Source of the DNA: Novosphingobium sp.
Lineage (GTDB): Bacteria > Pseudomonadota > Alphaproteobacteria > Sphingomonadales > Sphingomonadaceae
Direction: 5' to 3'
NCBI RefSeq assembly: GCF_019748365.1
Contig: NZ_JAIEPN010000040.1
Coordinates: 1-64,000 of the forward strand
DNA length: 64,000 nt
Made by a program: the position numbers and the translations under genes
In this document: one piece after another, positions 1 to 7,928 of the stretch
Layout of the letters: every line of letters begins with the position of its first letter
Position numbering within the stretch: the stretch's first letter is position 1
Notes under the pieces: generated by a model
What the model saw: only the letters and a program-made list of their open reading frames with translations
Told to the model about the DNA's origin: nothing
Database searches by the model: none

Positions 1-3
1 GGT

Positions 4-501
4 CTAGCAGGACTGGCCCATTTTTAATCCGGTGCTACCGGCCGATCCGTGGCCCCTTTTATTCCCGGTGTTCTCAATCGGGTTTTCAATCCCCTTGAAT
101 TTCAGGCCTGCGTTCAGCGCCCGTCCAACAACTTTAGCAGCCTTCGACCCCAGGATCGGATGGGTCGCGGCAAAGATAGCCGTGTCAATTTCAGAGGGGG
201 CATCAACGCCGTAGAGGCTGACGTAGATATATGCTTTCTCGTCATCGAAGAGCTGGGTGAGGATTTGACGTATCAGGAACGTCTTGCCGATACCCCAAGG
301 TCCGCGGATCATCACCGCGTAGCCTGGCGGACTCGTAAGGCTAAGGTAGTAGCGCAGATATTCTCGAATGTGGCGATTGGGATCAACCGCTCCAGGCATC
401 GTCACCATCGAGCCGGGAATGTCGAGCACAGAACCGGGCTTTTTCATCGGATGACTATTCGACACTGCCTTGAAGAGCCGGAATTTGGGTAGCCAATTCA
501 C
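4..501 (-). CDS. KAP-type P-loop NTPase, short or truncated
   Basis: This 165-residue protein has a clear Walker A motif, GPWGIGKT, at about residues 67-74, preceded by a long stretch typical of the KAP family N-terminus (RHIREYLRYYL). KAP NTPases are normally several hundred residues with membrane segments and a later Walker B. Here the reading frame ends soon after the P-loop, and the last 20 residues are Gly/Ser-rich and unlike the family, so a frameshift or truncation near position 40 is likely. The start codon is GTG and overlaps the TGA of a short upstream minus-strand frame (498-728). The NTPase fold is well supported. The role (often defence or membrane-protein assembly) is not known here. 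Confidence 0.5.
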   Translation of the reverse strand: MNWLPKFRLFKAVSNSHPMKKPGSVLDIPGSMVTMPGAVDPNRHIREYLRYYLSLTSPPGYAVMIRGPWGIGKTFLIRQILTQLFDDEKAYIYVSLYGVDAPSEIDTAIFAATHPILGSKAAKVVGRALNAGLKFKGIENPIENTGNKRGHGSAGSTGLKMGQSC

Positions 502-1096
502 TTGTATGCCCTTTCCACTGATCGATCGTTAACCAATTTCATATCTGTTTTCACTTGGCGTTTCAGCATGGGGGCGCATTCGTGGCCAATGCAGTTGATC
601 ATGCCACAAAACATGAGTCGCTGTGGACAATCCGGCAAGCTAGCGAACCTCTTCGAAGGATCGCCGTTGTCACATAAAGTGGCCCAGTAAAACTTGATGA
701 ACTTGCGGCAGCTTTCAGGCGCTCCCAATCGCCGAGAGAGCGTCCGCTGTATCGGCGCGTCCCGCCCTACGGACTGTTGCGACCCGAATGACTGCTATTG
801 TCTCGAGATGACGTTCGCGTTGGCCAATCTCAACGGCCGGGTCTGGTCGCAACCCGTCATCGCCCCACGCCCATCAAACCTCCTGGGTGCAGGGGCGATG
901 GCCCCTGCTGTTCTGCCTTCCTTCCCGCCTCCTGAAGGCGCGCCCAGAAGCACGCGCGAGGTCGGTGTTGTGGGGCATCTCAGCACCCATCCGGTAAACC
1001 CCAAATGTTGCGCGGGACATCGCATCGCGGGGCGGTGGTAACGCGATCTTAACGGCTTTGGCAGCGATCTGGGGCATGAGGAGAGTGCCCCCTGTC
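502..1096. other. Intergenic region without a supported gene
   Basis: About 600 bases separate the KAP-like gene from the PilZ-XRE gene. Short frames exist on both strands (498-728 minus, 694-1041 plus), but none has a recognisable domain or a convincing ribosome binding site. Its lower-GC patches resemble those of the KAP gene rather than the flagellar DNA to the right. Confidence 0.45.
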
Positions 1097-1747
1097 ATGC
1101 CGATTCCTGCCCATTTTGCAGACCTTCCGATCGATCCGCTTCGCCCGCGCGCGGTGCGGCGGCAGTTGCGGCTGGAGGCGGAGGGGGCGACGGCCTCTGG
1201 CCAGTCGGCGCGGGTGCTCATCCACAATGTGTCGACCACCGGGCTGCTGATCGAAAGCGGGGTCGCGCTGGCGGAGGAGGAGCGGATCGAGCTGGTCCTG
1301 CCGGACGTGGGCCAGGCCATGGCCCATGTCGTGTGGATGAGCGAGAGCTTCTATGGCTGCCGGTTCGAGATGCCGCTGCCGGCGAGCGCGCTCGATACGC
1401 TGGAGCTCTATTCGCGGGTGATCAGCCGTGCGCCTCCGGGCGAAGCGGCGGATACCCTGCCGGTGCGGATCGCGCGGCTGCGCAAGGAGCAGGGGCTGAC
1501 GCTCGACGCGCTGGCGGCGCTGGTGAACGTGAGCAAGCCGACGGTCTGGGCGTGGGAGCAGGGCAAATCGCGGCCGACTCCCGAACGGATCGCCGCGCTC
1601 GCCAAGCTGCTGGGGGTGGAGGAGGAGGAACTCCTCACCGGGCGCGATGGCCACGCGCTGGCCGAGGCGCTGGACCAGGCGCGCCGGGTGGTGGCGGAGG
1701 CGTTCGGCGTCGATCCGGGGCGGGTGAAGGTCTCGATCGAGCTTTAG
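1097..1747 (+). CDS. PilZ-XRE fusion protein (c-di-GMP-linked DNA-binding regulator)
   Basis: The 216-residue protein joins two domains. Residues about 15-100 look like a PilZ domain, with the basic RPRAVRR patch at 16-22 and NVSTTG at 44-49 matching the family's RxxxR and D/NxSxxG ligand motifs. Residues about 124-180 are a Cro/C1 (XRE) helix-turn-helix with SKPTVWAWEQGKSRP as the recognition region. PilZ domains bind cyclic di-GMP, so a regulator whose DNA binding responds to that messenger is inferred. I chose the ATG at 1097; in-frame starts at 1058 and 1076 would add 13 or 7 residues. The TAG stop lies inside the left arm of the 1745-2015 repeat, so the present C-terminus may have been set by repeat insertion. 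Its neighbour is a GGDEF-domain gene. Confidence 0.75.
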   Translation: MPIPAHFADLPIDPLRPRAVRRQLRLEAEGATASGQSARVLIHNVSTTGLLIESGVALAEEERIELVLPDVGQAMAHVVWMSESFYGCRFEMPLPASALDTLELYSRVISRAPPGEAADTLPVRIARLRKEQGLTLDALAALVNVSKPTVWAWEQGKSRPTPERIAALAKLLGVEEEELLTGRDGHALAEALDQARRVVAEAFGVDPGRVKVSIEL

Positions 1748-2015
1748 AGCCTGTCCTGATGAGGTGGAGGCATCGTCATCGCGTCAGGAAGCTTCTCGGC
1801 AAGGAGCGCCGCGCAGTGCGGGCTGGTAGCCCGTGCCAGCGGCGCGACGCTGTCCGAGGGGCTTCCTGACGCGACCCCGAAGGGGCGGGCCGCTTTTGGC
1901 CCATCGCAGCGTTGATCGTCGGTCACTATGGGCCAGCATAGCTCCCTCCTCTCGCCTCGCGCTGGGCCAAAATCGGCTCCGTGCCGATGCCTCCACCTCA
2001 TCAGGACAGGCTCTA
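1745..2015. repeat. 271-bp palindromic repeat element with 31-bp perfect terminal inverted repeats
   Basis: Positions 1745-1775 are the exact reverse complement of 1985-2015 (31/31). A second inverted pair, GCGTCAGGAAGC at 1781-1792 and its complement at 1861-1872, lies inside. The interior carries frames on both strands that look like by-products. A shortened relative of the element is at 38058-38103. It has no transposase gene, so a MITE-like or REP-like element is the best description. Its first three bases are the TAG stop of the PilZ-XRE gene. Confidence 0.88.
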
Positions 2016-2253
2016 GAAACAACACGGCCGCCGGAGAATCGCTTCACCCCGAATTAACCACTTTTCATCGTGGTGATTCGCTATTATCCCTTTGAAATAG
2101 CGGCCAAAAATTAGTCCTGTTAGCTAACTTGCCTAACTTTGGTCGCCCGCTCGGCAAGGGGCGGTTCATGGCGTGTGGCGATCGTTTCGTCCGGGCGGGT
2201 CAAGGGGTGCTTGGCGGCGCGGCCGGGGGGCGGTCCTGACGGGGCAAGGGTGC

Positions 2254-3177
2254 ATGCGGGCGGAATTCACGACGAGAGAGCGGTTGGCGGCCTATGGCCT
2301 GCTGGCCAACCGCTCGACCGATATCATCCTCAAGACCGATGGGCGGGGCTTTGTGCTCGCGGCCTCGCCGGCGCTGGAGGCGCTGGGGCTGGCGCCGGGG
2401 GCGATGCTGATCGGGCCGCATGTGCGCGACCTTGTCCACCCCGCCTGGCGCGCGCTGATCGAGGAGGAGCTCTCTCATGCGCTGGCGGGCGAGGGCAGCG
2501 AGGACTGGCTGGAGATCCGCACCGCGCACGAGGGGCGCCAGGGGCCGTGGTTCGAGTTTCAGGTGCGGCCGATGCCCGATCAGAGCGGGCAGATCGACGG
2601 CGCGCTGGTGGTGATGCGCTGCATTGCGAGGCGCAAGTCGCTGGAGGAGCGGCTGTTTGCGGCGGAGTATACCGATCCGCTGACGCGGCTGACCAACCGG
2701 ATCGCGTTTGTCGCGATGCTCGACCATCTGGTGGCGCGGCCGCATCGGGCGGCGCTGGCGTTGTTCGATATCGATCACTTCATGCGGCTGAACATGCGCT
2801 TTGGGCAGAATGCGGGGGACGACCTGCTGGTGGCCTTCGCCGGGCTGCTGCGGGCGATGACGCGCAGCGACGACATCATCTCGCGCGTGGGGGGCGAGCG
2901 CTTTGGCGTGATCATGCCGGGGCTGCTGCCGGAAGAGGCGGCGGCGGCCTGCATGCCGATCGTGGACACCTTTGCCGAAGCGGGGCGGGCGACGCTGGGC
3001 GGGACTTGTGCGGTTTCAACCAGCGTGGGGATCGCGGGGATCGCGCTATCGGCGGACAACACGGTCAGGCAGGCCGAGCTGGCGCTGTTTCTGGCGAAGG
3101 CCAAAGGGCGATCGCGGATCGAGACGAGCGCGAGGGGCGCGGGCGGCGGCGCCATGCGCAGTCTGCCGCCGGGCTGA
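2254..3177 (+). CDS. PAS-GGDEF protein with degenerate active site
   Basis: The 307-residue protein has a PAS sensor (about residues 13-125) and a GGDEF domain (about 135-290). The signature is GGERF at 213-217 instead of GGDEF/GGEEF. The preceding DIDHF block (172-176) continues MRLN instead of the usual KxxND, so several substrate or metal contacts are changed. The allosteric inhibitory site RxxD is intact as RSDD (204-207), exactly five residues before the signature. Known GGDEF proteins with this pattern often act as cyclic di-GMP receptors rather than synthases, so loss of cyclase activity is inferred. The ATG at 2254 begins just before the PAS region; earlier in-frame starts give unlikely Arg/Gly-rich leaders. 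It lies in the same direction as the PilZ-XRE and B12-binding genes. Confidence 0.85.
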   Translation: MRAEFTTRERLAAYGLLANRSTDIILKTDGRGFVLAASPALEALGLAPGAMLIGPHVRDLVHPAWRALIEEELSHALAGEGSEDWLEIRTAHEGRQGPWFEFQVRPMPDQSGQIDGALVVMRCIARRKSLEERLFAAEYTDPLTRLTNRIAFVAMLDHLVARPHRAALALFDIDHFMRLNMRFGQNAGDDLLVAFAGLLRAMTRSDDIISRVGGERFGVIMPGLLPEEAAAACMPIVDTFAEAGRATLGGTCAVSTSVGIAGIALSADNTVRQAELALFLAKAKGRSRIETSARGAGGGAMRSLPPG

Positions 3178-3419
3178 GGCGCGCCGGTCCAGACCCCGCA
3201 GGATGGGGCCTCGGGCCCGTCCGGCGAGGGCTGGCGCATTATTTTTCATTGCCACCGCGCGGCGCCCGCTCCCTCCGGCCGCAGAAATCCGCGGCCTGCG
3301 GCGCGGCGGCATAAAGGGCAGCGGATATTCCGGGAAACAGCGCTCGACAGGGTGGGTCCGATGTGGTGTTTTTGCGCTAACGACTCGTAAACATTTGCGA
3401 GCGTTGGGAGATTTTCGCC

Positions 3420-4313
3420 ATGGGACGGGCGGCAAGGGTTGCGATGCCGGTGGTTGACCGGAGAGGGCTGGAGAGGTTGGAGACGCATTTCGTCTCACCC
3501 GAAGTCTATCGCCGGGATGATGTGGCCGTGCGCCAGGCGCGGCTGGCCGAGGTGGTGGCGGAGCGGATCATTCCGCAGCTGCTGCGGCTCCATAGCGATA
3601 TCCTGCCCGATGCCCCGCCGGTCGAACTGGTAGTCGAAGCACTGGCGCCGAGCAGTGCGGATATCTCGGGCCTGGCGCATATCGTGCTGGGGAGCGACCT
3701 TGAAGCGGCGGTTTCCTACGTGCTGGTGCTGCGCGACCGCGGGCTTTCGCTGGAAACGCTGTTCGTCGAACTGCTCGAACCTGCCGCGCGCTATCTGGGC
3801 CAGCTGTGGGACAAGGATGAATGCGATTTCATCGACGTGACCTTGGGCGTGGCGCGGCTGCAGAAGCTGCTGGCGACGTTCAACGGATCGCACATGCTGC
3901 CCGGTCTCGACAATCGGCGGCAGGTGCTGATGGCGATGACGCCGGGGGACCAGCACTCGTTCGGCGCGAGCATGGTGCGGCGCTTTCTGGAAGGCGCGGG
4001 CTGGGACGTGACATCCGCGTTCGACCGCAGCGCCGCCGAAATCGCCAAGGCAGCCAGCGCGCAGTGGTATGCCGTGGCAGGGCTTACAGTCGGCTCTGAG
4101 CGCTCGCTCCCCGCGCTGGAGGAGACGATCCGGCTGATCCGCCGGGAATCGCGCAACCAGATGATCGGCGTGATGGTGGGCGGCCCGGTGTTCACCGCCA
4201 ACCCCGCGCTGGCGCTGGAAGTGGGCGCCGATGGCACGGCGGCCAATGCGCCGACAGCGGTGCTGATGGCGCAGAAGCTGTTCGACGAGATTGCGCTGAA
4301 GATCGCGGACTGA
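3420..4313 (+). CDS. Cobalamin (B12)-binding regulatory protein, AerR/PpaA-like
   Basis: In this 297-residue protein, residues about 90-160 form the helical cap region typical of methionine-synthase-type B12 modules (LETLFVELLEPAARYLGQLW). Residues about 165-295 form the Rossmann-like B12 domain, with the cobalt-binding DxHxxG motif as D177-Q-H179-SF-G182 and a later GGP turn at 254-256. There is no attached enzyme domain. This matches stand-alone B12 proteins such as AerR and PpaA, which sense light or cobalamin and act on a transcriptional regulator in photosynthetic alphaproteobacteria. No photosynthesis gene or CrtJ/PpsR partner is in the window, so the target is unknown; the position next to GGDEF and flagellar genes suggests input to motility. 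GGGAG lies 13 bases before the ATG. Confidence 0.82.
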   Translation: MGRAARVAMPVVDRRGLERLETHFVSPEVYRRDDVAVRQARLAEVVAERIIPQLLRLHSDILPDAPPVELVVEALAPSSADISGLAHIVLGSDLEAAVSYVLVLRDRGLSLETLFVELLEPAARYLGQLWDKDECDFIDVTLGVARLQKLLATFNGSHMLPGLDNRRQVLMAMTPGDQHSFGASMVRRFLEGAGWDVTSAFDRSAAEIAKAASAQWYAVAGLTVGSERSLPALEETIRLIRRESRNQMIGVMVGGPVFTANPALALEVGADGTAANAPTAVLMAQKLFDEIALKIAD

Positions 4314-4363
4314 GGTCAGTTCGCAGCATTCGGACTGCTGGCCTGCAGCAAGATGGGCCGATG

Positions 4364-4726
4364 TCAGGCTGCTCTGATCAGTGCCAGAATGTTGAGCGCT
4401 ACGGACACTCCTAAAAGTGCGGTAAGCGAAATCAACCACTTCTGGTGAATGGCCACGCGCTGGGCAGCTGCGGTATGCGACGCCGTCAGTTCTTCGATCA
4501 GACCGGCGATCTGGGAGATGTTCTCCCCATTCTTGAGAATATCGGTTTCGATCCGGGCAAGTCTAGCAACGTCATCGCCGTCACCGTTTGCTGTCGTGAC
4601 GAGAGCCTTTGCGTTCTGTGGCCCCCTGATGGACCGAACCAGGCTTGATGCGCTCCTTGCAAGCTTTGGAGCCTGCTCCAGAACCTTTGCCCAAGGAACG
4701 GATGCCAAAGCTGCGGTCCACGCCAT
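4364..4726 (-). CDS. Small membrane protein of unknown function
   Basis: The 120-residue protein has an amphipathic, coiled-coil-like middle (about 52-92) and one strong C-terminal membrane helix (about 97-117, WLISLTALLGVSVALNILAL), so it is probably tail-anchored. I do not recognise a family. AGGA precedes the ATG. It points the same way as the flagellar genes but is separated from fliS by 140 bases, so it may be a bystander. Its base composition is somewhat lower in GC than the flagellar genes. Confidence 0.55.
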   Translation of the reverse strand: MAWTAALASVPWAKVLEQAPKLARSASSLVRSIRGPQNAKALVTTANGDGDDVARLARIETDILKNGENISQIAGLIEELTASHTAAAQRVAIHQKWLISLTALLGVSVALNILALIRAA

Positions 4727-4866
4727 TCATAAAGTCCTATCAGGTTGCGCGCCTAGCTAACTCAGCCCTCGCGCGCAAATCCAGTCCTGACCAGAGATAA
4801 ACTTGGGTCATTGTCCCTGCTATACCGATCCAAAGTTCGCAGGTTGCGAGTTTGAGGGTGCGGAGC

Positions 4867-5265
4867 TCAGTTCGCGGTGCCCAGCATCGCCTCGCGGATG
4901 TCCAGCAGATCGGTGCGGATCGTTTCCAGCTGGGGCGCATCGAAGCGCAGGGCGTTGTCGAGGATGCTGCGGCGCGCGGCCTGATAGAGCTGGAGCAGCG
5001 GGGCGCCGACGGGGTTGGTGGAATCGACGCCGAGTTCGAGCGCGGTGATCGCGGCGACGGCACGGGTGAGCGCGGCGCTCTTGGCGGCGTTGTCGCCATG
5101 CTCCTGCGCATAGATCGCGCGGCCAAGCGAGCCTGCGGCCTGTTCGAGGCAGAGCGCGACCAGCTGCAGCGAGCTGGCGCCCTTGACGCGCGCATCGAAA
5201 TCGACGCGGCGGTAGGTTTCTCCGGGATCGCGGCGCAGCAGCATCAGTTGTTCTTCCCGTTCCAT
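4867..5265 (-). CDS. fliS: Flagellin export chaperone FliS
   Basis: At 132 residues it has the length and all-helical composition of FliS, which binds the flagellin C-terminus in the cytoplasm and keeps it unfolded until export. The family pattern is visible in YRRVDFDARVKGASSLQLVALCLEQA near the N-terminus (standard families have Y..v.v.....p..Lv.mLye.a) and in the later LLDIREA helix. It overlaps the 3' end of fliD by 22 bases, the usual fliD-fliS pairing, and is the last gene of that transcription unit. The sequence is diverged, and the call rests partly on position. Confidence 0.82.
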   Translation of the reverse strand: MEREEQLMLLRRDPGETYRRVDFDARVKGASSLQLVALCLEQAAGSLGRAIYAQEHGDNAAKSAALTRAVAAITALELGVDSTNPVGAPLLQLYQAARRSILDNALRFDAPQLETIRTDLLDIREAMLGTAN

Positions 5266-6683
5266 GCATCAATCTGGGCCTGCAGGAACGACAGCGTCGA
5301 TTTCGAGCCGCTGATGTTCGTATCGAGCTTGGCGAAGCGCGAGACGAGACGCTGGCGCAAGTCTTCTTGCTTGGTCTCCATCGTGGTCCTCTGCGTGCCG
5401 AGCGTGGTCTGCAGCTTGGTGAGCCGGGCGATCGTTCCGCCGAGCGAGGATGGGTCGCTGCTCGACGAGACGCTGCGGGCCATTTTGTCGAAGGTGGCGT
5501 AGACGCCGAAGAGCCCGGTGGTGAACATGGCGCCGGTGCCGATCGGATCGCGCTTCACCGTGGCGGCGAGCCGCTCGGCATCGAGCGTGAACGTGCCGTC
5601 GCGATTGGTCCTGAGGCCGAGGTCGGCCAGCGTGGTGGGGGCGCCGGTGGTGTTGGCGGGCATAACCTGCGCGCTGGCCAGCGTGGTCAGCTGGCGGCGC
5701 AACGCGCGCGCGCCGGGATCGTTGCTGAGCGCGCCGGTGGTGGGGTTGGTATCCTTGTTGAGTTCGGAGACCATCTCGTTGAGCGCGGAGGTGAGGTCCT
5801 GCATCGCGCTGGTGATGGCGGCGCCCGGATCGCTGTAGCTGATCGTGGTGGGGGCGCCGGGATTGGTGCCGGTGAGCTTGAGCGAGAGGCCGGGCGCGGC
5901 ATCGGTGATGGTGTTGGTCTTCGAGGTGCGCGCAACGCCATCGAGGATATAGGCCGCATCGGTGGCGGGCGTCTTGAGCCGGGTGAGGTTGGTTGCCGGA
6001 TCCCACGCCAGTGCTGCAAGCCCTGGGTTTGCGGGATCTTCGGTGGCTTCCAGCTTGAAGCCGTTGGCGGCGCCATCCTCGCCCTTCAGCACGAGCTGCG
6101 GGCCGCTGGCGCCGGGGGCAACATAGGCGGTGACGCCGGTGCCTCTGGCGTTGATCGCACTGGCGACGTCATCGAGCGTGGCGCCGGCGGCAATGGTGAT
6201 ATCGACCTGCGCGCGCGATGCATCTGCCGTGAAGGTGTTGCCCACGACGGTGCCGAAGCGCAGCGTGAGCGTGCCCGCGCCGACCGGTGTGGTCTCGCTG
6301 GCGAGCGCGGGGGAGACCAGTGTCTGTGCCTTGGCCAGCGAGGTGACTTCGAGGGTGCTGGTGCCGCGACCGGTAGCGGCGCCCTTGCTGACTTGCGCGA
6401 TGCTGGCGTTCGTGATCTGCGGCGTGGCGGCAAGATCGCCGGTGCGCACGCGGTCACCGAGCGAGGAGGCGAGGCTGGAGATCATGCTCCTGAGCGTGGA
6501 GGCCGAGGAGATCTGGCTGGTGATCCTGTCAGACTTCGCGGTGATCTGATCGAGCCGCGCGGCAAATTGTGCGGCGGCGAGCTGTTCCGCCAGCTGCGAC
6601 ATGTTGATGCCGCTGCCCGCGCCAAGCGTCGACACCAGATTGGCGGTGGCCGAAGTCGAAGAGGTGGCGGAGGTGCTGGCCAT
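5244..6683 (-). CDS. fliD: Flagellar filament cap protein FliD (HAP2)
   Basis: This 479-residue protein has the conserved FliD N-terminus (VSTLGAGSGINMSQLAEQLAAAQ) and C-terminal heptad helices (about 420-475) with the family GGTIARLTKLQTTL motif before them. FliD caps the growing filament and folds incoming flagellin. The gene starts at the ATG at 6683, downstream of flhB and behind a likely sigma-28 promoter (6691-6717), so fliD-fliS is probably a late-class unit apart from the large fli operon. The middle is Thr/Ala-rich, as expected for the exposed, variable domains. Confidence 0.93.
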   Translation of the reverse strand: MASTSATSSTSATANLVSTLGAGSGINMSQLAEQLAAAQFAARLDQITAKSDRITSQISSASTLRSMISSLASSLGDRVRTGDLAATPQITNASIAQVSKGAATGRGTSTLEVTSLAKAQTLVSPALASETTPVGAGTLTLRFGTVVGNTFTADASRAQVDITIAAGATLDDVASAINARGTGVTAYVAPGASGPQLVLKGEDGAANGFKLEATEDPANPGLAALAWDPATNLTRLKTPATDAAYILDGVARTSKTNTITDAAPGLSLKLTGTNPGAPTTISYSDPGAAITSAMQDLTSALNEMVSELNKDTNPTTGALSNDPGARALRRQLTTLASAQVMPANTTGAPTTLADLGLRTNRDGTFTLDAERLAATVKRDPIGTGAMFTTGLFGVYATFDKMARSVSSSSDPSSLGGTIARLTKLQTTLGTQRTTMETKQEDLRQRLVSRFAKLDTNISGSKSTLSFLQAQIDAWNGKNN

Positions 6684-6690
6684 GCTTTCC

Positions 6691-6717
6691 AGAACGGCGG
6701 ATTCTCAGCGGGGTTTA
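6691..6717 (-). promoter_or_regulatory. Candidate sigma-28 (FliA) promoter of fliD
   Basis: Read on the minus strand, TAAACCCC and GCCGTTCT are separated by 11 bases. This is close to the enterobacterial FliA consensus TAAAGTTT-N11-GCCGATAA and to matching boxes before fliC, flgM and the MotA-like gene. The -10 box ends only seven bases from the fliD ATG, which would give a leaderless or very short leader. Confidence 0.55.
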
Positions 6718-6745
6718 GGGGCGGCTGTACCAGTTCTCGACTTTT

Positions 6746-6767
6746 GTCCCTCGACTTCGCTCGGGAC
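6746..6767. terminator. Hairpin between flhB and fliD
   Basis: GTCCC at 6746-6750 pairs with GGGAC at 6763-6767, with a partly self-complementary TCGACTTCGC loop. On the minus strand the arm is followed by AAAAG rather than a T run, so termination after flhB would be inefficient. The sequence also resembles short dispersed hairpins seen between sphingomonad genes. Confidence 0.3.
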
Positions 6768-6794
6768 GAACGGGGGAAGGCGGAGCGATCGGAA

Positions 6795-7928
6795 TCACGC
6801 TGCCTCGGGCCGACCTTCGGCGTCGAAACGCAGTTCGAGCGGGACATCGACTTGCGGCTGCGGCGGGGTATCGCCGCGCTTCAGCGCCAGAACGAAGGCG
6901 AGCACGGCGGCGACGGCGGCATAGAGCTCCTCGCGGATCATCTGGTTCTCGCGCGTGGTGAAGTAGACCGAGCGGGCGAGCGCGGGGGAGGAGAGCGTGG
7001 GGACGGCCATTTCGGCGGCCATTTCGCGCATTGCGAGCGCCTTTTCGCCACGGCCCTTGGCAAGCACCACGGGGGCGGGGGCCTCTTCCGGATCGTAGGC
7101 GAGCGCGACGGAATAGTGCGTCGGGTTGGTGATGACGAACTGGGCTTCCTTCATGGCGGAGGCGAGGCCGCCCATGGCGATCTGGCGCTGGCGCTGGCGG
7201 ATCGCGGCCTTGCGTTCCGGCGAGCCTTCGCTTTCCTTGTTCTCGTCCTTGAGGTCCTGCAGCGACATCCTGAGGCGCATCATGCGGCGCAAGTACTGCA
7301 CGGGGTAATCGGCGAGCGCGATGACGACGAGCCCGCCGCCGAGTGCATAGAGCAGCGCGAGCAGTGCGTCCCAGCTGTAGGCAAGCTGGCCGCGCAGTTC
7401 TCCGCCGCCAAGGCCGACGATTTCGGCGAGGCGCCCCTTGACCCAGACGTATGCAATGGTGCCGAGAAGCAGCAGCTTGGCGAGGCCCTTGGCGAGCTCG
7501 ATCCAGCCTTGCGGGCCGAACATGCGCTTGAGGCCGGAGAGCGGATTGAGGCGCGAAGCCTTGGGTGCGAGGTTGTCGCCGACCCAGCGGCCCTCGCCGA
7601 GGCCGAGCTGGGAGATCAGCGCAGCGGCCATGAGCAGGCCGCCGAGAGTGAGCACGGGCGGCAGCGCGGTGAGCAGTGCGGCGTAGATGAGGGGGGCGGC
7701 ATCGAAGCGGTCGAGGCTGGCGCGGTCCCACGTCAGGCCGGTGCGCGCGGTGCGGCCGAGGCTGTCGAGCAGCCAGGGGCCGGCGAACTGCAGCCATGCC
7801 GCGCCGCCGAGCACACTGATCGCAATGCCGAGTTCGCGCGGGCGCAGGACATCGCCGTTCTTCGCGGCGTCCTTGCGGCGCTTTTCGGTGGGGGCGAAGG
7901 TCTTTTCGCCCGGAGTTTCCTCAGCCAC
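6795..7928 (-). CDS. flhB: Flagellar export switch protein FlhB
   Basis: This 377-residue inner-membrane protein has the FlhB N-terminus (EKTFAPTEKRRKDAAKNGDV), four hydrophobic helices (about 35-58, 80-105, 145-165, 185-210) and the autocleavage motif NPTH at 268-271 in the cytoplasmic domain. Cleavage there switches the export apparatus from rod/hook to filament substrates. It starts with GTG and overlaps the end of fliR by eight bases, so translation is coupled. It is the last gene of the long fli operon. The C-terminal tail after the conserved domain is about 20 residues. Confidence 0.96.
   Translation of the reverse strand: MAEETPGEKTFAPTEKRRKDAAKNGDVLRPRELGIAISVLGGAAWLQFAGPWLLDSLGRTARTGLTWDRASLDRFDAAPLIYAALLTALPPVLTLGGLLMAAALISQLGLGEGRWVGDNLAPKASRLNPLSGLKRMFGPQGWIELAKGLAKLLLLGTIAYVWVKGRLAEIVGLGGGELRGQLAYSWDALLALLYALGGGLVVIALADYPVQYLRRMMRLRMSLQDLKDENKESEGSPERKAAIRQRQRQIAMGGLASAMKEAQFVITNPTHYSVALAYDPEEAPAPVVLAKGRGEKALAMREMAAEMAVPTLSSPALARSVYFTTRENQMIREELYAAVAAVLAFVLALKRGDTPPQPQVDVPLELRFDAEGRPEAA

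Noticed and set aside
498-728. 76-codon minus-strand frame ahead of the KAP-like gene
   Set aside because: It starts at TTG without a ribosome binding site and has no family. The TGA/GTG overlap with the next gene is suggestive but not enough.
1784-2047. Small frames inside the 271-bp repeat that could be annotated as proteins
   Set aside because: They are produced by the repeat sequence on both strands and have no independent support.
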